This document shows positions 12,438 through 26,714 of a stretch of 64,000 nucleotides of DNA, piece after piece (within the stretch, counting starts at the first letter, position 1; every line of letters begins with the position of its first letter). The stretch is taken from positions 5,117,445 to 5,181,444 of the forward strand of contig OU696581.1 of assembly GCA_916048095.2 (NCBI GenBank), written 5' to 3'. Under the pieces are notes generated by a model. It saw only the letters and a program-made list of their open reading frames with translations. It had not been told where the DNA came from and did no database searches. The stretch is from Sacculina carcini. Taxonomy: Eukaryota > Arthropoda > Thecostraca > Sacculinidae. A program made the position numbers and the translations under genes.

Positions 12438-13683
12438 ACATCTTCTACCATCCACCGTCTATTCACCCGTTTAAACACACTTGATAAATATTTTTGCAAA
12501 TTAATTTCATTATATTTTTTAATCAACTTGTTTTAACACAACTAATTATCATAACCTAATATAATAAACATTAATATACGAAATACGTGCGCCACAATTG
12601 TATCATGTGCGCCACAAGTGTCTCACAATTCTCTAAATTTATTTAATTAGCATAACATAATATAATAAACATTAATATACCCAATACGCGCGCCACAATT
12701 GTATCATGTGCATTTGTCTCACAACTCTAAATTAATTTAGTTAGCATAACCAAATATAATAAACATTAATATATCTAATACGTGCGCCACAATTGTATCA
12801 TGTGCGCCACAATTATCTCACAATTCTATATATTAATTGTACACTCGTGCTTGCGCACTATATATACCACATATAAACCATCTCTCTTGAACATCTACAA
12901 TGGCCGAACCGCGTAAGACTCTGCTCGAACCCCGAGGACCTCGGTTCGAATCCCAGCCAGGTAATAACTTTCTTCACTCAACACTAAACTCTACACACAA
13001 ATAATCGAAATAAATTGGATGAATAAAATAAAATAAAGAAAATAAAGAAAATAAAGAAAATAAAGAAAATAAAGAAAATAAAGAAAATAAAGAAAATAAA
13101 GAAAATAAAGAAAATAAAGAAAATAAAGAAAATAAAGAAAATAAAGAAAATAAAGAAAATAAAGAAAATAAAGAAAATAAAGAAAATAAAGAAAATAAAG
13201 AAAATAAAGAAAATAAAGAAAATAAAGAAAATAAAGAAAATAAAGAAAATAAAGAAAATAAAGAAAATAAAGAAAATAAAGAAAATAAAGAAAATAAAGA
13301 AAATAAAGAAAATAAAGAAAATAAAGAAAATAAAGAAAATAAAGAAAATAAAGAAAATAAAGAAAATAAAGAAAATAAAGAAAATAAAGAAAATAAAGAA
13401 AATAAAGAAAATAAAGAAAATATAACGTGCTGACGTCAGCAGTGCTGCAGTTTATTGACAACATTCCCCGACAGCCTGGCGCCATCTCAAGGTCACCTTG
13501 GCTGATGCAATGCACACACCATGATACCGCGCTGACGTCTGCGCATGCGCAGTACATCAAACACATTCCCCGCCAGTCTGGCGCCATCTCAAGGTAACCT
13601 TGGATGGTGCACAATCACGCACCGCGTACGTGATACCGCGCTGACGTCTGCGCATGCGCAGTTTGAACAAATCATTGTTATAG
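12438..13683 (+). repeat. Tandem unit 6
   Basis: tRNA-like head 12901-12961, 9-bp tract 13023-13421 (almost pure AAAGAAAAT), D module 13422-13683. No LINE insert. Confidence 0.93.
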
Positions 13684-14875
13684 ACATCTTCTACCATCCA
13701 CCGTCTATTCACCCGTTTAAACACACTTGATAAATATTTTTGCAAATTAATTTCATTATATTTTTTAATCAACTTGTTTTAACACAACTAATTATCATAA
13801 CCTAATATAATAAACATTAATATACGAAATACGTGCGCCACAATTGTATCATGTGCGCCACAAGTGTCTCACAATTCTATGAATTAATTTAATTCTCAAA
13901 CTAACTTAAAAAACATTAATATACCTAATACGCGCGTCACAATTGTATCATGTGCGTCACAAGTGTCTCACAATTCTCTAAATTTATTTAATTAGCATAA
14001 CATAATATAATAAACATTAATATACCCAATACGCGCGCCACAATAGTATCATGTGCATTTGTCTCACAACTCTAAATTAATTTAGTTAGCATAACCAAAT
14101 ATAATAAACATTAATATATTTAATACGTGCGCCACAATTGTATCATGTGCGCCACAATTATCTCACAATTCTATATATTAATTGTACACTCGTGCTTGCG
14201 CACTATATATACCACATATAAACCATCTCTCTTGAACATCTACAATGGCCGAACCGCGTAAGACTCTGCTCGAACCCCGAGGACCTCGGTTCGAATCCCA
14301 GCCAGGTAATAACTTTCTTCACTCAACACTAAACTCTACACACAAATAATCGAAATAAATTGGATGAATAAAATAAAATAAAGAAAATAAAGAAAATAAA
14401 GAAAATAAAGAAAATAAAGAAAATAAAGAAAATAAAGAAAATAAAGAAAATAAAGAAAATAAAGAAAATAAAGAAAATAAAGAAAATAAAGAAAATAAAG
14501 AAAATAAAGAAAATAAAGAAAATAAAGAAAATAAATAAAATAAATAAAATAAAGAAAATAAAGAAAATAAAGAAAATAAAGAAAATAAAGAAAATAAAGA
14601 AAATAAAGAAAATATAACGTGCTGACGTCAGCAGTGCTGCAGTTTATTGACAACATTCCCCGACAGCCTGGCGCCATCTCAAGGTCACCTTGGCTGATGC
14701 AATGCACACACCATGATACCGCGCTGACGTCTGCGCATGCGCAGTACATCAAACACATTCCCCGCCAGTCTGGCGCCATCTCAAGGTAACCTTGGATGGT
14801 GCACAATCACGCACCGCGTACGTGATACCGCGCTGACTTCTGCGCATGCGCAGTTTGAACAAATCATTGTTATAG
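13684..14875 (+). repeat. Tandem unit 7
   Basis: tRNA-like head 14246-14306, 9-bp tract 14368-14612, D module 14613-14875. It carries the variant gctgacttctgcgc in the second D sub-repeat, shared only with unit 12. Confidence 0.93.
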
Positions 14876-16307
14876 ACATCTTCTACCATCCACCGTCTAT
14901 TCACCCGTTTAAACACACTTGATAAATATTTTTGCAAATTAATTTCATTATATTTTTTAATCAACTTGTTTTAACACAACTAATTATCATAACCTAATAT
15001 AATAAACATTAATATACGAAATACGTGCGCCACAATTGTATCATGTGCGCCACAAGTGTCTCACAATTCTATGAATTAATTTAATTCTCAAACTAATTTA
15101 AAAAAACATTAATATACCTAATACGCGCGCCACAATTGTATCATGTGCATTTGTCTCACAACTCTAAATTAATTTAGTTAGCATAACCAAATATAATAAA
15201 CATTAATATATCTAATACGTGCGCCACAATTGTATCATGTGCGCCACAATTATCTCACAATTCTATATATTAATTGTACACTCGTGCTTGCGCACTGTAT
15301 ATACCACATATAAACCATCTCTCTTGAACATCTACAATGGCCGAACCGCGTAAGACTCTGCTCGAACCCCGAGGACCTCGGTTCGAATCCCAGCCAGGTA
15401 ATAACTTTCTTCACTCAACACTAAACTCTACACACAAATAATCGAAATAAATTGGATGAATAAAATAAAATAAAGAAAATAAAGAAAATAAAGAAAATAA
15501 AGAAAATAAAGAAAATAAAGAAAATAAAGAAAATAAAGAAAATAAAGAAAATAAAGAAAATAAAGAAAATAAAGAAAATAAAGAAAATAAAGAAAATAAA
15601 GAAAATAAAGAAAATAAAGAAAATAAAGAAAATAAAGAAAATAAAGAAAATAAAGAAAATAAAGAAAATAAAGAAAATAAAGAAAATAAAGAAAATAAAG
15701 AAAATAAAGAAAATAAAGAAAATAAAGAAAATAAAGAAAATAAAGAAAATAAAGAAAATAAAGAAAATAAAGAAAATAAAGAAAATAAAGAAAATAAAGA
15801 AAATAAAGAAAATAAAGAAAATAAAGAAAATAAAGAAAATAAAGAAAATAAAGAAAATAAAGAAAATAAAGAAAATAAAGAAAATAAGGAAAATAAGGAA
15901 AATAAAGAAAATAAAGAAAATAAAGAAAATAAAGAAAATAAAGAAAATAAAGAAAATAAAGAAAATAAAGAAAATAAAGAAAATAAAGAAAACAAATAAA
16001 CAAATAAACAAAGAAAACAAAGAAAATAAAGAAAATAAAGAAAATATAACGTGCTGACGTCAGCAGTGCTGCAGTTTATTGACAACATTCCCCGACAGCC
16101 TGGCGCCATCTCAAGGTCACCTTGGCTGATGCAATGCACACACCATGATACCGCGCTGACGTCTGCGCATGCGCAGTACATCAAACACATTCCCCGCCAG
16201 TCTGGCGCCATCTCAAGGTAACCTTGGATGGTGCACAATCACGCACCGCGTACGTGATACTGCGCTGACGTCTGCGCATGCGCAGTTTGAACAAATCATT
16301 GTTATAG
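14876..16307 (+). repeat. Tandem unit 8
   Basis: tRNA-like head 15338-15398, 9-bp tract 15459-16045, D module 16046-16307. The variant cgcactgtatatacc upstream of the head is shared with unit 13. The tract has paired AAGG variants and an AAACAAAT block near its 3' end. Confidence 0.93.
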
Positions 16308-18003
16308 ACATCTTCTACCATCCACCGTCTATTCACCCGTTTAAACACACTTGATAAATATTTTTGCAAATTAATTTCATTATATTTTTTAATCAACTTG
16401 TTTTAACACAACTAATTATCATAACCTAATATAATAAACATTAATATACGAAATACGTGCGCCACAATTGTATCATGTGCGCCACAAGTGTCTCACAATT
16501 CTATGAATTAATTTAATTCTCAAACTAACTTAAAAAACATTAATATACCTAATACGCGCGCCACAATTGTATCATGTGCGTCACAAGTGTCTCACAATTC
16601 TCTAAATTTATTTAATTAGCATAACATAATATAATAAACATTAATATACCCAATACGCGCGCCACAATAGTATCATGTGCATTTGTCTCACAACTCTAAA
16701 TTAATTTAGTTAGCATAACCAAATATAATAAACATTAATATATTTAATACGTGCGCCACAATTGTATCATGTGCGCCACAATTATCTCACAATTCTATAT
16801 ATTAATTGTACACTCGTGCTTGCGCACTATATATACCACATATAAACCATCTCTCTTGAACATCTACAATGGCCGAACCGCGTAAGACTCTGCTCGAACC
16901 CCGAGGACCTCGGTTCGAATCCCAGCCAGGTAATAACTTTCTTCACTCAACACTAAACTCTACACACAAATAATCGAAATAAATTGGATGAATAAAATAA
17001 AATAAATATAATAAAGAAAATAAAGAAAATAAAGAAAATAAAGAAAATAAAGAAAATAAAGAAAATAAAGAAAATAAAGAAAATAAAGAAAATAAAGAAA
17101 ATAAAGAAAATAAAGAAAATAAAGAAAATAAAGAAAATAAAGAAAATAAAGAAAATAAAGAAAATAAAGAAAATAAAGAAAATAAAGAAAATAAAGAAAA
17201 TAAAGAAAATAAAGAAAATAAAGAAAATAAAGAAAATAAAGAAAATAAAGAAAATAAAGAAAATAAAGAAAATAAAGAAAATAAAGAAAATAAAGAAAAT
17301 AAAGAAAATAAAGAAAATAAAGAAAATAAAGAAAATAAAGAAAATAAAGAAAATAAAGAAAATAAAGAAAATAAAGAAAATAAAGAAAATAAAGAAAATA
17401 AAGAAAATAAAGAAAATAAAGAAAATAAAGAAAATAAAGAAAATAAAGAAAATAAAGAAAATAAAGAAAATAAAGAAAATAAGGAAAATAAAGAAAATAA
17501 AGAAAATAAAGAAAATAAAGAAAATGAAGAAAATGAAGAAAATAAAGAAAATAAAGAAAATAAAGAAAATAAAGAAAATAAAGAAAATAAAGAAAATAAA
17601 GAAAATAAGGAAAATAAAGAAAATAAAGAAAATAAAGAAAATAAAGAAAATAAAGAAAATAAAGAAAATAAAGAAAATAAAGAAAACAAAGAAAACAAAG
17701 AAAATAAAGAAAATAAAGAAAATAAAGAAAATAAAGAAAATATAACGTGCTGACGTCAGCAGTGCTGCAGTTTATTGACAACATTCCCCGACAGCCTGGC
17801 GCCATCTCAAGGTCACCTTGGCTGATGCAATGCACACACCATGATACCGCGCTGACGTCTGCGCATGCGCAGTACATCAAACACATTCCCCGCCAGTCTG
17901 GCGCCATCTCAAGGTAACCTTGGATGGTGCACAATCACGCACCGCGTACGTGATACTGCGCTGACGTCTGCGCATGCGCAGTTTGAACAAATCATTGTTA
18001 TAG
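16308..18003 (+). repeat. Tandem unit 9
   Basis: tRNA-like head 16870-16930, 9-bp tract 16990-17741, D module 17742-18003. The tract opens with the variant aaatataataaag, also found in units 16, 17 and 18. Confidence 0.93.
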
Positions 18004-19708
18004 ACATCTTCTACCATCCACCGTCTATTCACCCGTTTAAACACACTTGATAAATATTTTTGCAAATTAATTTCATTATATTTTTTAATCAACTTGTTTT
18101 AACACAACTAATTATCATAACCTAATATAATAAACATTAATATACGAAATACGTGCGCCACAATTGTATCATGTGCGCCACAAGTGTCTCACAATTCTAT
18201 GAATTAATTTAATTCTCAAACTAACTTAAAAAACATTAATATACCTAATACGCGCGCCACAATTGTATCATGTGCGTCACAAGTGTCTCACAATTCTCTA
18301 AATTTATTTAATTAGCATAACATAATATAATAAACATTAATATACCCAATACGCGCGCCACAATAGTATCATGTGCATTTGTCTCACAACTCTAAATTAA
18401 TTTAGTTAGCATAACCAAATATAATAAACATTAATATATTTAATACGTGCGCCACAATTGTATCATGTGCGCCACAATTATCTCACAATTCTATATATTA
18501 ATTGTACACTCGTGCTTGCGCACTATATATACCACATATAAACCATCTCTCTTGAACATCTACAATGGCCGAACCGCGTAAGACTCTGCTCGAACCCCGA
18601 GGACCTCGGTTCGAATCCCAGCCAGGTAATAACTTTCTTCACTCAACACTAAACTCTACACACAAATAATCGAAATAAATTGGATGAATAAAATAAAATA
18701 AATAAAATAAAGAAAATAAAGAAAATAAAGAAAATAAAGAAAATAAAGAAAATAAAGAAAATAAAGAAAATAAAGAAAATAAAGAAAATAAAGAAAATAA
18801 AGAAAATAAAGAAAATAAAGAAAATAAAGAAAATAAAGAAAATAAAGAAAATAAAGAAAATAAAGAAAATAAAGAAAATAAAGAAAATAAAGAAAATAAA
18901 GAAAATAAAGAAAATAAAGAAAATAAAGAAAATAAAGAAAATAAAGAAAATAAAGAAAATAAAGAAAATAAAGAAAATAAAGAAAATAAAGAAAATAAAG
19001 AAAATAAAGAAAATAAAGAAAATAAAGAAAATAAAGAAAATAAAGAAAATAAAGAAAATAAAGAAAATAAAGAAAATAAAGAAAATAAAGAAAATAAAGA
19101 AAATAAAGAAAATAAAGAAAATAAAGAAAATAAAGAAAATAAAGAAAATAAAGAAAATAAAGAAAATAAAGAAAATAAAGAAAATAAAGAAAATAAAGAA
19201 AATAAGGAAAATAAAGAAAATAAAGAAAATAAAGAAAATAAAGAAAATGAAGAAAATAAAGAAAATAAAGAAAATAAAGAAAATAAAGAAAATAAAGAAA
19301 ATAAAGAAAATAAAGAAAATAAGGAAAATAAAGAAAATAAAGAAAATAAAGAAAATAAAGAAAATAAAGAAAATAAAGAAAATAAAGAAAATAAAGAAAA
19401 CAAAGAAAACAAAGAAAATAAAGAAAATAAAGAAAATAAAGAAAATATAACGTGCTGACGTCAGCAGTGCTGCAGTTTATTGACAACATTCCCCGACAGC
19501 CTGGCGCCATCTCAAGGTCACCTTGGCTGATGCAATGCACACACCATGATACCGCGCTGACGTCTGCGCATGCGCAGTACATCAAACACATTCCCCGCCA
19601 GTCTGGCGCCATCTCAAGGTAACCTTGGATGGTGCACAATCACGCACCGCGTACGTGATACCGCGCTGACGTCTGCGCATGCGCAGTTTGAACAAATCAT
19701 TGTTATAG
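18004..19708 (+). repeat. Tandem unit 10
   Basis: tRNA-like head 18566-18626, 9-bp tract 18688-19446, D module 19447-19708. It closely resembles unit 9 in the placing of its AAGG, GAAG and AAAAC variants. Confidence 0.93.
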
Positions 19709-21530
19709 ACATCTTCTACCATCCACCGTCTATTCACCCGTTTAAACACACTTGATAAATATTTTTGCAAATTAATTTCATTATATTTTTTAATCAACTT
19801 GTTTTAACACAACTAATTATCATAACCTAATATAATAAACATTAATATACGAAATACGTGCGCCACAATTGTATCATGTGCGCCACAAGTGTCTCACAAT
19901 TCTATGAATTAATTTAATTCTCAAACTAATTTAAAAAACATTAATATACCTAATACGCGCGCCACAATTGTATCATGTGCGTCACAAGTGTCTCACAATT
20001 CTCTAAATTTATTTAATTAGCATAACATAATATAATAAACATTAATATACCCAATACGCGCGCCACAATAGTATCATGTGCATTTGTCTCACAACTCTAA
20101 ATTAATTTAGTTAGCATAACCAAATATAATAAACATTAATATATTTAATACGTGCGCCACAATTGTATCATGTGCGCCACAATTATCTCACAATTCTATA
20201 TATTAATTGTACACTCGTGCTTGCGCACTATATATACCACATATAAACCATCTCTCTTGAACATCTACAATGGCCGAACCGCGTAAGACTCTGCTCGAAC
20301 CCCGAGGACCTCGGTTCGAATCCCAGCCAGGTAATAACTTTCTTCACTCAACACTAAACTCTACACACAAATAATCGAAATAAATTGGATGAATAAAATA
20401 AAATAAATAAAATAAAGAAAATAAAGAATATAAAGAAAATAAAGAAAATAAAGAAAATAAAGAAAATAAAGAAAATAAAGAAAATAAAGAAAATAAAGAA
20501 AATAAAGAAAATAAAGAAAATAAAGAAAATAAAGAAAATAAAGAAAATAAAGAAAATAAAGAAAATAAAGAAAATAAAGAAAATAAAGAAAATAAAGAAA
20601 ATAAAGAAAATAAAGAAAATAAAGAAAATAAAGAAAATAAAGAAAATAAAGAAAATAAAGAAAATAAAGAAAATAAAGAAAATAAAGAAAATAAAGAAAA
20701 TAAAGAAAATAAAGAAAATAAAGAAAATAAAGAAAATAAAGAAAATAAAGAAAATAAAGAAAATAAAGAAAATAAAGAAAATAAAGAAAATAAAGAAAAT
20801 AAAGAAAATAAAGAAAATAAAGAAAATAAAGAAAATAAAGAAAATAAAGAAAATAAAGAAAATAAAGAAAATAAAGAAAATAAAGAAAATAAAGAAAATA
20901 AAGAAAATAAAGAAAATAAAGAAAATAAAGAAAATAAAGAAAATAAAGAAAATAAAGAAAATAAAGAAAATAAAGAAAATAAAGAAAATAAAGAAAATAA
21001 AGAAAATAAAGAAAATAAAGAAAATAAAGAAAATAAAGAAAATAAAGAAAATAAAGAAAATAAAGAAAATAAAGAAAATAAAGAAAATAAGGAAAATAAA
21101 GAAAATAAAGAAAATAAAGAAAATAAAGAAAATAAAGAAAATAAAGAAAATAAAGAAAATAAAGAAAATAAAGAAAATAAAGAAAATAAAGAAAATAAAG
21201 AAAATAAAGAAAATAAAGAAAATAAAGAAAATAAAGAAAATAAAGAAAATAAAGAAAATAAAGAAAATATAACGTGCTGACGTCAGCAGTGCTGCAGTTT
21301 ATTGACAACATTCCCCGACAGCCTGGCGCCATCTCAAGGTCACCTTGGCTGATGCAATGCACACACCATGATACCGCGCTGACGTCTGCGCATGCGCAGT
21401 ACATCAAACACATTCCCCGCCAGTCTGGCGCCATCTCAAGGTAACCTTGGATGGTGCACAATCACGCACCGCGTACGTGATACCGCGCTGACGTCTGCGC
21501 ATGCGCAGTTTGAACAAATCATTGTTATAG
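19709..21530 (+). repeat. Tandem unit 11
   Basis: tRNA-like head 20271-20331, 9-bp tract 20393-21268, D module 21269-21530. The start of the tract has the variant aagaatataaag, shared only with unit 20. Confidence 0.93.
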
Positions 21531-22704
21531 ACATCTTCTACCATCCACCGTCTATTCACCCGTTTAAACACACTTGATAAATATTTTTGCAAATTAATTT
21601 CATTATATTTTTTAATCAACTTGTTTTAACACAACTAATTATCATAACCTAATATAATAAACATTAATATACGAAATACGTGCGCCACAATTGTATCATG
21701 TGCGCCACAAGTGTCTCACAATTCTATGAATTAATTTAATTCTCAAACTAACTTAAAAAACATTAATATACCTAATACGCGCGTCACAATTGTATCATGT
21801 GCGTCACAAGTGTCTCACAATTCTCTAAATTTATTTAATTAGCATAACATAATATAATAAACATTAATATACCCAATACGCGCGCCACAATAGTATCATG
21901 TGCATTTGTCTCACAACTCTAAATTAATTTAGTTAGCATAACCAAATATAATAAACATTAATATATTTAATACGTGCGCCACAATTGTATCATGTGCGCC
22001 ACAATTATCTCACAATTCTATATATTAATTGTACACTCGTGCTTGCGCACTATATATACCACATATAAACCATCTCTCTTGAACATCTACAATGGCCGAA
22101 CCGCGTAAGACTCTGCTCGAACCCCGAGGACCTCGGTTCGAATCCCAGCCAGGTAATAACTTTCTTCACTCAACACTAAACTCTACACACAAATAATCGA
22201 AATAAATTGGATGAATAAAATAAAATAAAGAAAATAAAGAAAATAAAGAAAATAAAGAAAATAAAGAAAATAAAGAAAATAAAGAAAATAAAGAAAATAA
22301 AGAAAATAAAGAAAATAAAGAAAATAAAGAAAATAAAGAAAATAAAGAAAATAAAGAAAATAAAGAAAATAAAGAAAATAAATAAAATAAATAAAATAAA
22401 GAAAATAAAGAAAATAAAGAAAATAAAGAAAATAAAGAAAATATAACGTGCTGACGTCAGCAGTGCTGCAGTTTATTGACAACATTCCCCGACAGCCTGG
22501 CGCCATCTCAAGGTCACCTTGGCTGATGCAATGCACACACCATGATACCGCGCTGACGTCTGCGCATGCGCAGTACATCAAACACATTCCCCGCCAGTCT
22601 GGCGCCATCTCAAGGTAACCTTGGATGGTGCACAATCACGCACCGCGTACGTGATACCGCGCTGACTTCTGCGCATGCGCAGTTTGAACATATCATTGTT
22701 ATAG
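21531..22704 (+). repeat. Tandem unit 12
   Basis: tRNA-like head 22093-22153, 9-bp tract 22215-22442, D module 22443-22704. The shortest unit; near-twin of unit 7, sharing the gctgacttctgcgc variant and an AAATAAAAT doublet in the tract. Confidence 0.93.
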
Positions 22705-24091
22705 ACATCTTCTACCATCCACCGTCTATTCACCCGTTTAAACACACTTGATAAATATTTTTGCAAATTAATTTCATTATATTTTTTAATCAACTTGTTT
22801 TAACACAACTAATTATCATAACCTAATATAATAAACATTAATATACGAAATACGTGCGCCACAATTGTATCATGTGCGCCACAAGTGTCTCACAATTCTA
22901 TGAATTAATTTAATTCTCAAACTAATTTAAAAAAACATTAATATACCTAATACGCGCGCCACAATTGTATCATGTGCATTTGTCTCACAACTCTAAATTA
23001 ATTTAGTTAGCATAACCAAATATAATAAACATTAATATATCTAATACGTGCGCCACAATTGTATCATGTGCGCCACAATTATCTCACAATTCTATATATT
23101 AATTGTACACTCGTGCTTGCGCACTGTATATACCACATATAAACCATCTCTCTTGAACATCTACAATGGCCGAACCGCGTAAGACTCTGCTCGAACCTCG
23201 AGGACCTCGGTTCGAATCCCAGCCAGGTAATAACTTTCTTCACTCAACACTAAACTCTACACACAAATAATCGAAATAAATTGGATGAATAAAATAAAAT
23301 AAAGAAAATAAAGAAAATAAAGAAAATAAAGAAAATAAAGAAAATAAAGAAAATAAAGAAAATAAAGAAAATAAAGAAAATAAAGAAAATAAAGAAAATA
23401 AAGAAAATAAAGAAAATAAAGAAAATAAAGAAAATAAAGAAAATAAAGAAAATAAAGAAAATAAAGAAAATAAAGAAAATAAAGAAAATAAAGAAAATAA
23501 AGAAAATAAAGAAAATAAAGAAAATAAAGAAAATAAAGAAAATAAAGAAAATAAAGAAAATAAAGAAAATAAAGAAAATAAAGAAAATAAAGAAAATAAA
23601 GAAAATAAAGAAAATAAAGAAAATAAAGAAAATAAAGAAAATAAAGAAAATAAGGAAAATAAGGAAAATAAAGAAAATAAAGAAAATAAAGAAAATAAAG
23701 AAAATAAAGAAAATAAAGAAAATAAAGAAAATAAAGAAAATAAAGAAAATGAAGAAAATAAAGAAAATAAAGAAAACAAATAAACAAATAAACAAAGAAA
23801 ACAAAGAAAATAAAGAAAATAAAGAAAATATAACGTGCTGACGTCAGCAGTGCTGCAGTTTATTGACAACATTCCCCGACAGCCTGGCGCCATCTCAAGG
23901 TCACCTTGGCTGATGCAATGCACACACCATGATACCGCGCTGACGTCTGCGCATGCGCAGTACATCAAACACATTCCCCGCCAGTCTGGCGCCATCTCAA
24001 GGTAACCTTGGATGGTGCACAATCACGCACCGCGTACGTGATACTGCGCTGACGTCTGCGCATGCGCAGTTTGAACAAATCATTGTTATAG
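22705..24091 (+). repeat. Tandem unit 13
   Basis: tRNA-like head 23167-23227, 9-bp tract 23289-23828, D module 23829-24091. Near-twin of unit 8 (shared cgcactgtatatacc, paired AAGG variants and AAACAAAT block). Confidence 0.93.
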
Positions 24092-25336
24092 ACATCTTCT
24101 ACCATCCACCGTCTATTCACCCGTTTAAACACACTTGATAAATATTTTTGCAAATTAATTTCATTATATTTTTTAATCAACTTGTTTTAACACAACTAAT
24201 TATCATAACCTAATATAATAAACATTAATATACGAAATACGTGCGCCACAATTGTATCATGTGCGCCACAAGTGTCTCACAATTCTATGAATTAATTTAA
24301 TTCTCAAACTAACTTAAAAAACATTAATATACCTAATACGCGCGCCACAATTGTATCATGTGCGTCACAAGTGTCTCACAATTCTCTAAATTTATTTAAT
24401 TAGCATAACATAATATAATAAACATTAATATACCCAATACGCGCGCCACAATTGTATCATGTGCATTTGTCTCACAACTCTAAATTAATTTAGTTAGCAT
24501 AACCAAATATAATAAACATTAATATATTTAATACGTGCGCCACAATTGTATCATGTGCGCCACAATTATCTCACAATTCTATATATTAATTGTACACTCG
24601 TGCTTGCGCACTATATATACCACATATAAACCATCTCTCTTGAACATCTACAATGGCCGAACCGCGTAAGACTCTGCTCGAACCCCGAGGACCTCGGTTC
24701 GAATCCCAGCCAGGTAATAACTTTCTTCACTCAACACTAAACTCTACACACAAATAATCGAAATAAATTGGATGAATAAAATAAAATAAATAAAATAAAT
24801 AAAATAAAGAAAATAAAGAAAATAAAGAAATAAAGAAAATAAAGAAAATAAAGAAAATAAAGAAAATAAAGAAAATAAAGAAAATAAAGAAAATAAAGAA
24901 AATAAAGAAAATAAAGAAAATAAAGAAAATAAAGAAAATAAAGAAAATAAAGAAAATAAAGAAAATAAAGAAAATAAAGAAAATAAAGAAAATAAAGAAA
25001 ATAAAGAAAATAAAGAAAATAAAGAAAACAAAGAAAACAAAGAAAATAAAGAAAATAAAGAAAATAAAGAAAATATAACGTGCTGACGTCAGCAGTGCTG
25101 CAGTTTATTGACAACATTCCCCGACAGCCTGGCGCCATCTCAAGGTCACCTTGGCTGATGCAATGCACACACCATGATACCGCGCTGACGTCTGCGCATG
25201 CGCAGTACATCAAACACATTCCCCGCCAGTCTGGCGCCATCTCAAGGTAACCTTGGATGGTGCACAATCACGCACCGCGTACGTGATACTGCGCTGACGT
25301 CTGCGCATGCGCAGTTTGAACAAATCATTGTTATAG
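24092..25336 (+). repeat. Tandem unit 14
   Basis: tRNA-like head 24654-24714, 9-bp tract 24776-25073, D module 25074-25336. The tract ends with the same double AAAAC variant as units 9 and 10 but is much shorter. Confidence 0.93.
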
Positions 25337-26714
25337 ACATCTTCTACCATCCACCGTCTATTCACCCGTTTAAACACACTTGATAAATATTTTTGCAAAT
25401 TAATTTCATTATATTTTTTAATCAACTTGTTTTAACACAACTAATTATCATAACCTAATATAATAAACATTAATATACGAAATACGTGCGCCACAATTGT
25501 ATCATGTGCGCCACAAGTGTCTCACAATTCTATGAATTAATTTAATTCTCAAACTAATTTAAAAAAACATTAATATACCTAATACGCGCGCCACAATTGT
25601 ATCATGTGCATTTGTCTCACAACTCTAAATTAATTTAGTTAGCATAACCAAATATAATAAACATTAATATATCTAATACGTGCGCCACAATTGTATCATG
25701 TGCGCCACAATTATCTCACAATTCTATATATTAATTGTACACTCGTGCTTGCGCACTATATATACCACATATAAACCATCTCTCTTGAACATCTACAATG
25801 GCCGAACCGCGTAAGACTCTGCTCGAACCCCGAGGACCTCGGTTCGAATCCCAGCCAGGTAATAACTTTCTTCACTCAACACTAAACTCTACACACAAAT
25901 AATCGAAATAAATTGGATGAATAAAATAAAATAAAGAAAATAAAGAAAATAAAGAAAATAAAGAAAATAAAGAAAATAAAGAAAATAAAGAAAATAAAGA
26001 AAATAAAGAAAATAAAGAAAATAAAGAAAATAAAGAAAATAAAGAAAATAAAGAAAATAAAGAAAATAAAGAAAATAAAGAAAATAAAGAAAATAAAGAA
26101 AATAAAGAAAATAAAGAAAATAAAGAAAATAAAGAAAATAAAGAAAATAAAGAAAATAAAGAAAATAAAGAAAATAAAGAAAAAAAAAAAAATAAAGAAA
26201 ATAAAGAAAATAAAGAAAATAAAGAAAATAAAGAAAATAAAGAAAATAAAGAAAATAAAGAAAATAAAGAAAATAAAGAAAATAAAGAAAATAAGGAAAA
26301 TAAGGAAAATAAAGAAAATAAAGAAAATAAAGAAAATAAAGAAAATAAAGAAAATAAAGAAAATAAAGAAAATAAAGAAAATAAAGAAAATAAAGAAAAC
26401 AAATAAACAAATAAACAAAGAAAACAAAGAAAATAAAGAAAATAAAGAAAATATAACGTGCTGACGTCAGCAGTGCTGCAGTTTATTGACAACATTCCCC
26501 GACAGCCTGGCGCCATCTCAAGGTCACCTTGGCTGATGCAATGCACACACCATGATACCGCGCTGACGTCTGCGCATGCGCAGTACATCAAACACATTCC
26601 CCGCCAGTCTGGCGCCATCTCAAGGTAACCTTGGATGGTGCACAATCACGCACCGCGTACGTGATACTGCGCTGACGTCTGCGCATGCGCAGTTTGAACA
26701 AATCATTGTTATAG
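25337..26714 (+). repeat. Tandem unit 15
   Basis: tRNA-like head 25799-25859, 9-bp tract 25919-26452, D module 26453-26714. Resembles units 8 and 13; it has an A-rich interruption in the tract near 26180. Confidence 0.93.
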